From Macrobrachium rosenbergii (lineage: Eukaryota; Arthropoda; Malacostraca; Decapoda; Palaemonidae): a stretch of 64,000 bases of DNA. Shown in pieces: positions 34,011-44,181 of the stretch. Within the stretch, counting starts at the first letter, position 1, and every line of letters starts with the position of its first letter. The position numbers were made by a program, and so were the translations under genes. The stretch is from contig NC_089781.1 in assembly GCF_040412425.1 (NCBI RefSeq), positions 52,689,727-52,753,726 on the forward strand, read 5' to 3'. The notes below the pieces were generated by a model. The model had not been told where the DNA came from, did not search any database, and saw only the letters and a program-made list of their open reading frames with translations.

Positions 34011-35047
34011 TGTACAAAAATAATAATTTTAAGTATCTTCCCGAATAAGGAAAGATTTTTCTTTTAAAGTTAAACTTTTTCCCCTTGGAAACTTTTGAGC
34101 TTCTCACAAGAAAGCGCTCATCCAGATTCCTTGACAAGGACGCTGGAAGGGTAAATATTGGATTGTAGAAAACCTTCATCCAGATTCCTTGCCAGGGACG
34201 CTAAAAGGTAACTTCAAGATATGAAGTACCCTACTCTGGCAGTACAAGTACAAGCACAAGTACCAAGGCAAACAGTTGTTGGTATCACTTACCAGATAGC
34301 AGCAAATACAGCTGCTTTGTGCTCCCTGCCCCCCATCTCTGGAGCATTTCTGCCTCAAGATAGTGCACGCGCTGACTGTGGTGAACAAACTTTATGAACT
34401 CTCTTTTAAACATGTGTAATTAACTGTGGATGATTTGTTTGAGGTACTGCGTCAGAGATATGGAGCGTGAGTCCAGATCCTGCTAACTACCCGCCCTGAT
34501 GAAGCTAGCAAGGCCTCAAAGTTATAGTGCTCCATCAACTTCTTCAGTTTCATGGATTAACTTTCGTAAAGTGCTTCGTCAGCCTCTGTTTGGGTGAGTA
34601 AAACAAAAGTTTCCAAGGTGCTTTGTTATACCAGTTGGGTAGTAGACATTGCTTTTGCTTTGGCCGATCATTGTCAAAAGGCCCCATGAAAAATCTTTCC
34701 TTATTTATCACTAGCTTTAAACTCAATTGAGTTAAAAGGTCGAAAGTGCTTTTTTAATTTGCTTGAACTGTGTTTAATTGATCACAAGTGAAGTTAACAA
34801 TTTCTTAGAAGTAACTGAACTTTTCCTTTGATTATAGGTAACGTTACTTTTTTCGCTGAATGTGAAGTGGGTCCTGGAAGAGACAGAAACGCATTTGTCG
34901 AGCTGACAAAAAGTGCAGTGCCAATTTTAATAAAAATAATTATATAATTATTGGTCTTAGTCTTTCTTTCCCATTCACCCCTATTCCACACCTGTTTATA
35001 TTTGTATTGTATAGTAACTTTGATGGAATATTGTTTTATTCAGTGAA
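34011..35047 (+). repeat. 3' LTR of BEL-1
   Basis: 1037 bp, partner of 26896-27932. Directly after it the 5-bp target ATAAT and the E4 RT reading resume. Confidence 0.92.
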
Positions 35048-36660
35048 ATAATAGGGGCTATAGTATAAGAACATAAGAAAAACATTGTTGATGTCTTAGA
35101 AGCTTTAAAGCAACATGGTATGAAATTTAATCTAGACAAATGTAAATTTTTCCAGCAGGAAGTTGAAAATCTGGGACACATAGTAACATCCAAAGGCAAT
35201 AGCCTAAGCCCTGTGCCAATTAAGGAATTCTAGCAACCAAAGAATGCCAAAGAAGTAGCCAGCTTTCTCGGGCTTGGGGGTTATTACTGTGAATTCATTA
35301 AAATTTTTGGCTGAATAATGAGACCATTGGATTCATTGACAAAGCAGTCAGATTTTCATTGGGAGCAGGATGAAGAAATAGCTTTTCAGGAATTAAGGAT
35401 TTCACTCACTAGTAATGAACTATTGGCTTATCCAAAGTTTGATTGACCATTTCTAGTAACCGCCAACACAAGCAGTGTAGCTATTGGTGGAGTGATTTCT
35501 CAGGTTGATGATGCAGGGAATGGAAAAGGAAAACTGCTTTGTTTTGCATCATGAGCATTAAAAGGAACAGAGAGGCATTATAATACCTTTGATAGAGAGG
35601 TATTGGCAATTCTATGGATGCTGGAGAGACACTGCTACTTTTTGCTGGGGCATAAAGTCAAAATATACACCGATCATTGCCCACAGAGATTTATTCAAGA
35701 AAGGGGAGTTAACTTCTCGACAAGCTCGTTGGATCGAGTGGCTGTTAGAGTTTGACACTGTGGGGACTGAATATATAGCATGGAAAAGAAATAAAGTAGC
35801 AGATGTTCTCTCCAGGAGTGACATAGTTGGAGCTACAACTCGAGCCACAAGAGAAAGGAACAACGACGAAATCGGTGGTATACCTCAGATGCACCTGTCA
35901 GTGAGTCACATAGAAAACGGGAACAACTCAATGACTCAAGGACAGGGATAGAAAACAGAGGTGTGAGTCGGGCATGAACCTCCCTTCACCCTCCAGCCAG
36001 CTGTCAGAGTACTAAAGGTGGTTCTTCAGGGGGAACTGCGCATGAATGCCCTGAGAGAGAATTTGCAATTGCTTTGTGTGGCTGGAGTGTGGAGGAGGCA
36101 AGAAGGCCCAGAAGCCCAAAACCTGGATTGAGCAGGTTAAGGCTTGTGTAAGAGGTACAAGTAAGGAGTTCCCAGATTTCCTAATTGTGCCAAGAGATAT
36201 GTTCTTCATTGAAGAAGATATCTTATATGTAAATATGAGAAGAGAAGGCATCATTCTTCCTCCATCTTTGGTAGAGAAAGCCATCCACATAATACATGTA
36301 AGTCCCTATGCAAGGCATGTAGGTACAGAGAGGTCCCTAAAAAGGGCACAAGAATAATTTTTTGGCTAGGGATGAAAAAAGACATTGTAAACTCATCACT
36401 AATGCCAAATTTGTAATAGCATGAAGAATCATAGACATACCATTCTAAAGACTCGAATGTGGCCAGTAGTACCAGTCAAATTTGCAAGAGTGCACACTGA
36501 CGTGGTCGGACCCTTCCCCGGAGGGAATGGGCAATTCAGGTATGTGTGTGTGATGGTGGATGTGTTCATGACGCGATATACGCACACATATATGATGGTG
36601 AATAAATCGGCGGTATCGGTTGTCAGAGCTTTGAGTTCATTCTTAGTAAAGTTCGGCTGT
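35048..36660 (+). pseudogene. RT thumb, RNase H and integrase N-terminal half of E4 (continuation)
   Basis: The reading that stopped at 26890 continues here: ALKQHGMKFNLDKCKFFQQE, ENLGHIVTSKGNSLSP and VASFLGLGGYYCEFI. RNase H has TANTSSVAIGGVISQV (first Asp replaced by Asn), YNTFDREVLAILWML, KIYTDHCPQRFI and NKVADVLSRSD. Integrase shows the zinc region (HIIHVSPYARHVG) and VHTDVVGPFPGGNGQFRYV with the first Asp, then SSFLVKFGCP, where the 475-bp element is inserted. Several in-frame stops are visible. Confidence 0.83.
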
Positions 36661-36665
36661 CCCGG

Positions 36666-37140
36666 TGTAGCAGGAAATTATTCCCCCCTGACTGGAATGC
36701 CCCCCGGGAAAATTAGCCGAGGATTGATTTCCCCCCGGGAATAACAGCCCAGGCTGTTTTTCCCCCGGGGGGAATTTTGGACCTGGGATATATTTCCCCC
36801 CTCTAGGCCATTTCTCCCCCCTACATGTATCCACCTTCGCGGCGTGTTTAGTACAAGCCCGTTGGGGATTTCCGTAGAAACATAAAGAAAAGACTGTAAA
36901 TAACAAATATAATGACCCCCAAGAGGTAGTTTAGTCGTGATGATAATTATCCTGTGTGGCAGGCTGTCGTTGCTACACGTCGCCACCATAGCCATACTCT
37001 TGTAACAGTTGTGGGGTTGGGGGAATCTTGGCCCAGAGGGAGGAATATTATCCTGGGACGAAATTCCCGCAGGGGGAAAGATATCCTGGGCCATATTTCC
37101 CCCGGGGGGAATTTTGGACAGGGGGAAATACAGACTTACA
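36666..37140. mobile_element. 475-bp G/C-palindromic insertion with CCGG target duplication in E4 integrase
   Basis: CCGG occurs at 36662-36665 and 37141-37144. The insert begins TGTAGCAGG and ends ACTTACA, so it has TGTA...TACA ends. It is packed with CCCCCGGGGG-type blocks separated by AATTTTGG or AATATT-like spacers (near 36700, 36740, 36765, 37070, 37100). The host integrase reading is SFLVKFGCP before it and DNGHEFINEAIK after. It has no coding capacity that I trust. It could be a MITE, a short solo-LTR-like element or an unrecognised class. Confidence 0.65.
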
Positions 37141-37144
37141 CCGG

Positions 37145-37800
37145 TACGTAAATCAGTGACAATGGACATGAATTCATTAATGAAGCGATAAAAAACTAAC
37201 AATGTTGAACATAGAGCATTTCATGATAGCCTTTTACTGGCATTCAGCCAATGGGTTAGTTGAATCCCATAGTATAGGTAACAAATATTTTAAAATATTT
37301 AGTAGCGGACAGTCCGAATCATTGGGTGGAGATGTTGCCAATGGCAGAACTTGCGCTTAATGTGGAGTATGACAGCTCCATAAGAGGTAACCCATATTTC
37401 TTAGTGTATGGACAGGACCCGTCATTGCTGTATGCTGTGATCATGGACCCTAGAACTTTACCGTTACACAGCATCAAGCAATACCAGGTGGTGTTTTGTA
37501 ACCTGACCTGGAGAGTGTTTCAGACAATGTAGATGCTTTTGTTGAGGTCCAATGAAAAGTATCAGACAAAATATGATCAACGGCTTCGCAAGTGACTGTC
37601 TAAGATACAAATAAGGACAGAATCTATTTGAAAAGGCTGAAACCGAGGAAACATAAACTTGAACCTGCCTACTTGTGGCTGTACTGTGTGAAAAAATTAA
37701 AAATGACACCACAGTGATCCGGCACATTAAAACTGGGGCTCAAGGCGAGCACCACCTATTGCACATGCGTCCCGTCAGAGAAGATAACTAGATGTGGCAC
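37145..37800 (+). pseudogene. Integrase C-terminal half of E4
   Basis: After the insert the reading is DNGHEFINEAIK (second catalytic block, with a 2-bp insertion before it), then SANGLVESHSIG with the Glu position, MLPMAELALNVEYDSSIRGN (the usual tail motif for gypsy integrases), FLVYGQDPSLLYAV and LKTGAQGEHHLLHMRPV. Frames are broken several times. Polypurine GGGGGAGGAGAG near 37846 may be the PPT before a 3' LTR that I cannot delimit. Confidence 0.75.
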
Positions 37801-37829
37801 ATGAATAAGCTGGTACCCCCTTTCCCGGG

Positions 37830-38687
37830 GCATCCAGGCTATCTGGGGGAGGAGAGTGATGATGACATGCATGCCTGTCTATGGGTCATTAGTAGTGCAC
37901 CCGAAGTGCATACGGACAAAAGTTACAAATATTGGTGTCATGTTCTGTTGTGAAAAGAAAATATTATATTTGTCTGTGTAATTGCCATCTTATATCATAA
38001 AAGTATCTATGTACTTGCATTCCATATTCTTTTGTTTCATCTTTTGTGATTGATTTTATTCATGTGTATTTGAAGTCATTTGTTCTTTTATTTCATTTCT
38101 TTAATTACTGATTTTATTCATGTCTATTTGATGTCATTTGTTCTTTTTATTTCATTTTTTGTGATTGATTTTATTCATGTCTGTTTGATGTTATTTGTGC
38201 TGTGTCAAATAACTAGATTCTAGAGTCTTTATTACTGATGCGTTGTTATTCTATAACATCGCTTTGGTTTGCTACTGTACAAAAACTATAAATGTTGGAC
38301 TGTGACTTTTAAAAATTCTGTCATTTTGATGTTGATAATAATTGTTTTTTTTTTTTATTGAACTGCAGGTTATGGCACTCCAAATTTTTTTTAAAATGTA
38401 TGTTTTAATGTGTGGAGCTAAAATTATTATTTCATTAGAACAGCTATGTAATCCTGTTTCATAAAAAAATCATTAGTGCATTGTGATTCGTGGAATTCAT
38501 AAACTGTAATTGGCCAATAGTAACCACGCAGTTTGACCTTGGCTTGATAATTCTAATTTTGTTTGCATGAACTACTGGTAACATTCATCGGATAGTGTGG
38601 TACTCAAATGTCAGTGTGCAAATAATAGAAAAAAAATATATAAAAAGTAGTGTCGTGAATTCTGCGGAAGGCAGATCTTTAAGGGGT
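37830..38687 (+). other. Possible 3' LTR or flank of E4
   Basis: AT-rich sequence downstream of a purine-rich tract. No matching second LTR copy is found in the window, so the boundary is unknown. It contains the tandem repeat listed separately. Confidence 0.3.
38047..38203. repeat. Tandem repeat, about 58 bp, 2.7 copies
   Basis: Unit cores GATTTTATTCATGTGTATTT, GATTTTATTCATGTCTATTT and GATTTTATTCATGTCTGTTT recur at a spacing of 55-60 bp, each followed by GATGTCATTTGTTCTTTT-like sequence. Confidence 0.85.
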
Positions 38688-38848
38688 GAACTGATCCATA
38701 AGTGTTTTATAAGAAACCCTTCACCAGACCGCCATGTGCTCTGTGATTCTTTGTGATCAAGACGCAATGGAAAACCAGCACCGGCCCTCTACGTGCCTTT
38801 GTGATCAGGGTATAATGGACAAATACGGCTGGTTTCCAAGGTGCCATG
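38688..38848 (+). repeat. Dispersed repeat, copy B
   Basis: A partner of 20958-21116 in the same orientation. Here the Cys-rich frame has no stop. It lies just left of the 3' end of the RNase H-bearing LINE. Confidence 0.7.
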
Positions 38849-39107
38849 GTATCACTGTGCAATGAGCCTACTGATTGATTATGAAATTTAGGTCTTAAAG
38901 ACCAAGCGCCGGAACCCATCAAGATTATTCAGCGCTGTAATGAAGGTGAAATATATAAATTAATAATCTGATTGATAATGAATATGTGAATGATGACATA
39001 CCAGTAAAATTCAGTGTTAAAATATGAACGCAAAAAATGAAGAATGATATTGGATAGAACCAACAAAAAATAAATATATATTACACTTTTATATACAAAA
39101 TATATAC

Positions 39108-39491
39108 TTAGTATATAAAATAAATATGGCTAAAATCTTTATTAAATATACCAAGATGAAAATAAACAGATTCTTTCAGATAATTCATAAGGTTATCTAC
39201 CTCAACGTCATCATTTAAAATTTCTAAAATAGTCTTCCCACTTAGTAAGTACTTTGCCCCAAGGCGATTAAATTTAGGACAGTGCATCAGCATGTGCTCA
39301 ACGGATAGCTGACCACCACAGTGAGCACAAACTGGGGCACTGGCTCCTCGCTCTAAAATATAGCTATGAGTGAAGCAGGTATGGCCAATCCTAAGCCCTG
39401 TTAGGATGATTTCAAATCTTCTGTTACAATTAAAACCCGAACTCCAAAAATCGATACTTTTTCTAATGTGTCTGTACTTCCTATTTGTGGA
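39108..39491 (-). pseudogene. C-terminal zinc region of I/Nimb-type LINE ORF2
   Basis: The reading gives GLRIGHTCFTHSYILERG, CAHCGGQLSVEHMLMHCP, then KYLLSGKTILEILND. The C-x2-C...H-x4-C motif after RNase H is the standard end of ORF2 in this group. The frame stops at 39108 and about 240 bp of 3' UTR follow. Confidence 0.8.
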
Positions 39492-40280
39492 TTAAATGGG
39501 TGAAGTCCATCTCTGCTGCCATTTCGTACGTATGTTTCGTCTGACAACTGGACGCACATCCAAATGTGGCACCTTATTAGTTAAGAAATCACATCTTGTA
39601 GCATCCTTTGCTTTACTATCAGCAAGTTCGTTTCTTTCTAGAACAGTGTGCCCAGGAATCCAACAAAACTTTACTGATTTGTGGCGAATAGAAAGAAAAG
39701 CCATTTCTGACCCTTTTGAATTAAAGGATGGGTAGGGTTAAACTTCTTTAGGACTTCTAAAACACCCCTTGAGTCATTATATATTACTGTGAATTTAAAT
39801 TTCTTATCAGATGCAAGATTCAAAGCGTCAACTATGGCTGTTGTTTCAGCAGTGAATATGGATGAAGGGTCTGATAACTTTTTTATATATGGTTCCCCCT
39901 CACACACCACTGCACATCCTGCTCCATCTTCCGATTTTGATCCGTCAGTATAGATTTTCCTGTCATTTATATGCCTCTCATCATGCTCCAAAAACTTCTT
40001 TCTGACTTCTTCTTCCGGACGATCTTTCTTTTTTGTCTCTTTAATGCAGACATCTATTGCTGGAATAAAAACCATGGAGGGATAGCAGGATGTTTGACTT
40101 GTAGGATCTTCTGCATTTTTATGCTTTCATACTCCAATTCACCCAGCTGTCTGATTTCAAATGGTATTGAAGATCTAGATCCAAAAAGCCTACAGTCACA
40201 CTGTTTTAAGATCTCAAAAGAAGGATTCTCCTTTGAGTTTTTCAGCCGCATGGTGCGTCTCACACCTAGCTCATGCCTCC
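39492..40280 (-). pseudogene. RNase H domain of I/Nimb-type LINE
   Basis: Catalytic blocks are RKIYTDGSKSEDGAGCAVV (Asp), FTAETTAIVDALN (Glu) and VIYNDSRGVLEVL (Asp, S-D usually), with FCWIPGHTVLERNELADSKA after a frameshift near 39690. Upstream, 40263-40054 encodes the linker FEIRQLGELEYESIKM. A TAG-type break occurs near 40075. Confidence 0.85.
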
Positions 40281-40404
40281 TTAAGTCCAGTGGTAATTGA
40301 TGGAGTCTACATAAATGCTTTCAGTGGGTGAAGTTCTAAAAGCTCCAGTGCAGATCCTTAGCACAGCGTCCAATTCCTTAAGTTTAGTCTTTGAAGCAGA
40401 TGAG
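40281..40404 (-). pseudogene. RT C-terminal fragment of I/Nimb-type LINE, left of the DNA transposon
   Basis: The reading SSASKTKLKELDAVLRICTG followed by AFRTSPTESIYVDS is the standard post-RT segment. It continues exactly, across the transposon and one TA, from the frame that ends DYGCQV at 41993. Confidence 0.85.
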
Positions 40405-40406
40405 TA

Positions 40407-41990
40407 GGGGAGAGCGGTGATGATTCGGACAGTGGGATGGTCCGGACAGTACATTTCCTGGAAAATGTGAGGGGCCCTCAGCTCTGAGAAATTTGAGTTT
40501 GTTCGCCATTGACACATGGCAAGGGTGGTTACTTTAGGATTGAGGGTAATTTTGTGGTTTTTCTCATTTCCTATGTAATTTTTTGCGTTTGAATCATAAG
40601 CTTTGGTGTAGTGAATATGATAAGGGAGCTGACTTGAGTTTTGGGTGTGAAAACATACTGCATTATACCCGCCTGTAATCTGCAAGGTTTAGTTGAGGTG
40701 TCATCAAATGGTTATGATTTGTGGGGATGATTCTTAGGGTTGGGATCATCCCTCCTAGCAAACCTTTACATTATGAATTCCAACAAAGAAACAAAAATTC
40801 ACTAACATTAAGTTATATGTATATGCATTTATTAGCCCCTCATTATCTTTACCGTATTTCATAAACCCATCATAGAACCCCCAAATTACAAATTAAAATG
40901 TGAATATCAAATCTGATTCCATTCCATTGGCATTCTATATTACACTGATGTTTTTCAAGAAAGTCACTTTTACACCACCTAAAAGCACAACCACCTCCAT
41001 GAAATACCCCAAGAACATTAAAAAGCAAGAAAAATACAAAAAAGTTAGATACAGAGGCCCAGACAAGTGATGAAGACCTTCATCATCTTGACAGCCGATC
41101 TTAACAGTAATTCTTCTTCAGAGCAGATAGAAGACAAAAAGTGGTTTTTATTGATAAAGTCCCAGAAGGGAGATTTTGTTCTTGTTGGGATAGATCCAGT
41201 AAAAGGTAGCAAAGTCTATTATGTAGGCAAATGAATCAGCAATGTAGACGACGGTGATGAATTTCAGGTTTCTTATTTAAGATAATCACAGAAATTTGCT
41301 GCTAATAGTTTTAAATTTCCAGAAATTGAGGATGAAGCAACTATTGGTAAAGAGGCAGTAACTGGAGTGCTTCCAAACCCAGTTCAGCAGAGTATGAAAA
41401 GAAAGCAGGGTTATTTCAAATTTTGTTTTTCTTTTGCAGGATACAATATTCCCAACTTTAATATTTAGGCACAACAAATTTCAAGTATTTATCGATTTAT
41501 GTTTAGTTGTTACTTTAATTTCAAGTAAATTTTGGTCATTTAAATTTGGTGGCAAGGATATTTCAAGTTTAGTTTTTGTTTTGAAGGTTTCAATATTCTT
41601 TAAGACTACTATAACATTTATTCTCAGCAAACATCGTAGATTTTCTGTCTGCCATTCACTAAGGGAGAGAATAATCTTTTAAGGTGATTATGATTATTTC
41701 AATAAAACACTTCGTTTGGTATTTTTGTTTCTGACTTGAGGGTAAATGTCAATTATAATAATTGTCCGAATCATCCCATGATCTTGTCCGAATCATCACC
41801 ATGGGTAGGGATGATTCGGACATTTTTAAACTTTGTACTTGAAGATAAATAGCTTCAAGTATAGTAAAAATATACGACTTGCTACATTTACCGGTAAATG
41901 TTATTTGACATGCCAAAGGATATACTGCTCCTTCAACTCTGACTTCTAGAGAGCAATTAAAAAAATGTCCGAACCATCACCGCTCTCCCC
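40407..41990. mobile_element. TA-flanked inverted-repeat DNA transposon, 1584 bp, inside LINE RT
   Basis: The 25-bp ends 40407-40431 (GGGGAGAGCGGTGATGATTC...) and 41966-41990 are inverted copies with one mismatch, and each is flanked by TA (40405-40406, 41991-41992). Excising it with one TA restores the LINE frame. Sub-terminal copies of GTCCGAATCATC occur near 41763, 41786 and (inverted) 41810 as well as near 40445. TA duplication and short TIRs suggest the Tc1/mariner-pogo group. No DDE catalytic region is visible, so it is non-autonomous or decayed. Confidence 0.88.
41047..41435 (+). pseudogene. Remnant protein segment within the TA-flanked transposon
   Basis: A plus-strand reading with two in-frame stops gives SSSEQIEDKKWFLLIKSQKG, DFVLVGIDPVKGSKVYYVGK, stop, ISNVDDGDEFQVSYLR, stop, NSFKFPEIEDEATIGKEAV and TGVLPNPVQQS. 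The D-x-V-x-V...YYVGK...D-E-F-x-V-x-x-L-R...F-x-F-P-x-x-E-D pattern looks like a small beta-rich C-terminal module found at the end of some transposase-derived proteins. I infer that it is the end of an old transposase. Family assignment is uncertain. Confidence 0.5.
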
Positions 41991-41992
41991 TA

Positions 41993-43493
41993 TACTTGGC
42001 AGCCATAGTCTAACTTAGATAAACATACTGCATTATAAAGCCTTAACAACGATTTCTTATCAGCACCCCAATTAAAATTAGATACTACTTTTAAAATATT
42101 TGGTGAAACTTTTTTTAACTGGTCAATATGATTATTCCAACTGAGCTTTTCATCATATACCATTCCTAAAAATTTTACTTGAGTAGAGTAAGGTAGAATA
42201 ATTCCATTTAAGGTAAGAGTTGGAATGGTTTCCTTAGTTCGGTGTCTGCAGAACCGAACAGCGACAGTTTTAGATTTGTAAAATCGAAACCCTTGCTCAT
42301 TAGCCCACTTGCTTACTTTATCGATGGCTCTTTGCATGAACCTGTTAGTAGATGCTGCATCATATCCTGTGCAGTACAGAGCCAAATCATCTACTGGTGA
42401 TGATATCTTTTCTAATACTTCATTAATGGCAATAGCAAAGAGAGTGACACTAAGGACACTACCCTGAGAAACTACTTCTTGTAAGAAAGGTCGTGATACA
42501 TGATTCCCAACTCTTAATTTATATATCTATCTGATAAAAACGAATTGATAAATCTGATCATTTTTCCTTTAATGCCCATCTTATACAATTTTTTGAGCAA
42601 GGGATCTAACGTAGACTTAGTTTTCCTAAAGCCAAACTGGAATGGAGAAAGCAATTTATTTGTTTCTAAGTGCCATCAGCTTGCAAACACAACCGGTGAG
42701 AGCTGTTGGTCTGTAGCTGTTGGGTAAAGCAGGATTCTTGTTCGGTTTCTTCATAGGGGGGATTAGTGATAATTTCCAGCTCTCAGGAATAATACCATTT
42801 TCTTAGATATCATTTATTATATCTAAAAAGACATTTCTTTGACTTTTCTGGGAGGTGTTTCAGCATTTCATAAAGTATTTTATCTTCACCAGGGGCTGAT
42901 GTTTTGGTATTCTGCAAGATATCATTGAGTTCCTGCAGTATAAATTTTGCATTATATGTTTCAAAATTATTTTCACTTAAATCAAAAGAAATCTGGGCAT
43001 TTCTAATGTCTTGGAATTCTACAGAATAGTTCTCACTACTTGATATTCTCAAGAAGTGTTCTCCTAATTTTTCTGCAACCCTCTCTGGTTGGGTGATTAG
43101 GTCACCATTTATCTTAAGGGTAGGCAGAGGTTCAGGGACAAACTTACCATTTAGTTTTTTAATTTTCTTCTAAATCATTTTCGATGGTGTTTTTGAGCCA
43201 GTGCCATTAATGTAGTACATCCATGACTCTCTTTTTGCTTTTTTAAAATATTTATTTTGCTTGGCCACAGCACGTTGGTAAATAACTTTGGCTTGGGCAG
43301 TTCCACTCTTCTTAAACATTTTGTAGTATTTTCTACTGATCTTTCTCATACTACTGCAGGTTTTGTTCCACCAAGGAACTGCTGGTCTAGAGGGCTTCCC
43401 TTTTGTTGTTGGAATAAAGGCAATTGCATTGTTGATGGTGGTGTCATTGAAGTAATAGAACAGGCTCATTAAATTTCTTCCAGTCTGCTTCAT
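41993..43493 (-). pseudogene. Reverse transcriptase of I/Nimb-type LINE
   Basis: Readable RT pieces are KTSAPGEDKILYEMLKHLPE near 42880, the VSQGSVLSVTLFAIAINEVL block near 42450, and the active-site block PVDDLALYCTGYD (usual F/Y-x-D-D, here V-D-D) near 42380. The ORF 42385-41990 gives FYKSKTVAVRFCRH, QVKFLGMVYDEKLSW and LYNAVCLSKLDYGCQV. Upstream, 43493-43170 is the endonuclease-RT linker (WWNKTCSSMRKISRKYYKMF). Stops and frameshifts are frequent between 42500 and 43000. Confidence 0.82.
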
Positions 43494-44180
43494 CTACCTT
43501 CCGTTTGGGAGGTGGCTCAAAGGGCTGATTGTTAATTGTTTTTATATGAATTGCGAAGTGGTCACTCCCATTTGAATATTCATTTACTGACCATTCATAA
43601 TCACTGTGAACACTAGATGAGCAAAAGCTCAGATCGATAGAGGAATAAGTATTGGAGTAGTTGTTATGGTAAGTCATGGTTCCATTATTGAGTATAGTGA
43701 TATTATGACCATCCATAATGCCCTCCAACATCCTACCCTTGGCATCTGTCGTGTTCCCACCCCATATGGGGTTGTGAGCATTAAAATCACCAAGGAGGAG
43801 GAAAGGTGTAGGAAGCTGATTGATCAGTAAATGAATATCATTATAAGTGAAATCCAAATCAGGAGGAAGATAGATGGAGCAATCTGCAATTTGCTTGTCT
43901 AAAATGAAAGTTACTGCTACAGCTTGGGGATGAGCATTAATTGATAGCAATGAGTGTTGCAACGATTTATGCGTAATAATTTCTCCATCTCCCTTAGACC
44001 TGTCTCCAGTTGGTGGTGGAGAATTATACATGATGTAATTTAACCCAGGATTATACTGTGTGCTTCCAAGCTTAGTCTCCTGGAGACACAACACCTGGGC
44101 TGTGGTCATGGAACAGTACATACAGCTCTTCACTTCGAGCCCTAAGACCTCTACAGTTCCATTGTAGTATTGACGTGAAA
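43444..44180 (-). pseudogene. APE-type endonuclease of I/Nimb-type LINE
   Basis: Motifs in order: VLCLQETKLGS (Glu), LLLGDFNAHNPIWGGNTTD (Asp, Asn), STYSSIDLSFCSSSV-like reading near 43620, and SNGSDHFAIHI (Asp-His). This is the phosphodiesterase fold that nicks target DNA. It lies just downstream of ORF1, with a gap of about 50 bp. GDFNAHNP-W distinguishes it from the L1/Tx1 type present elsewhere in this window. Confidence 0.87.
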
Positions 44181-44181
44181 A

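Larger units (their letters stand above)
26896..35047 (+). mobile_element. Complete BEL/Pao retrotransposon BEL-1 (8.15 kb)
   Basis: Two 1037-bp LTRs, an 18-nt PBS, gag-PR-RT-RH-INT in BEL order, and 5-bp ATAAT duplications. It is inserted in the RT active-site region of gypsy element E4. LTRs are nearly identical, yet the internal region has many frameshifts, so either it was copied from a defective master or the sequence contains indel errors. Confidence 0.92.

Noticed and set aside
36643..37202. Gly/Pro-rich ORFs over the 475-bp insert
   Set aside because: They arise from poly-G/C blocks and run through the insertion boundaries into E4 in the wrong strand or frame.
20958..38848. Repeat copies A and B as the two LTRs of E4
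   Set aside because: No TG/CA ends, PBS or PPT next to them, and copy A lies too close to the protease for a normal gag.
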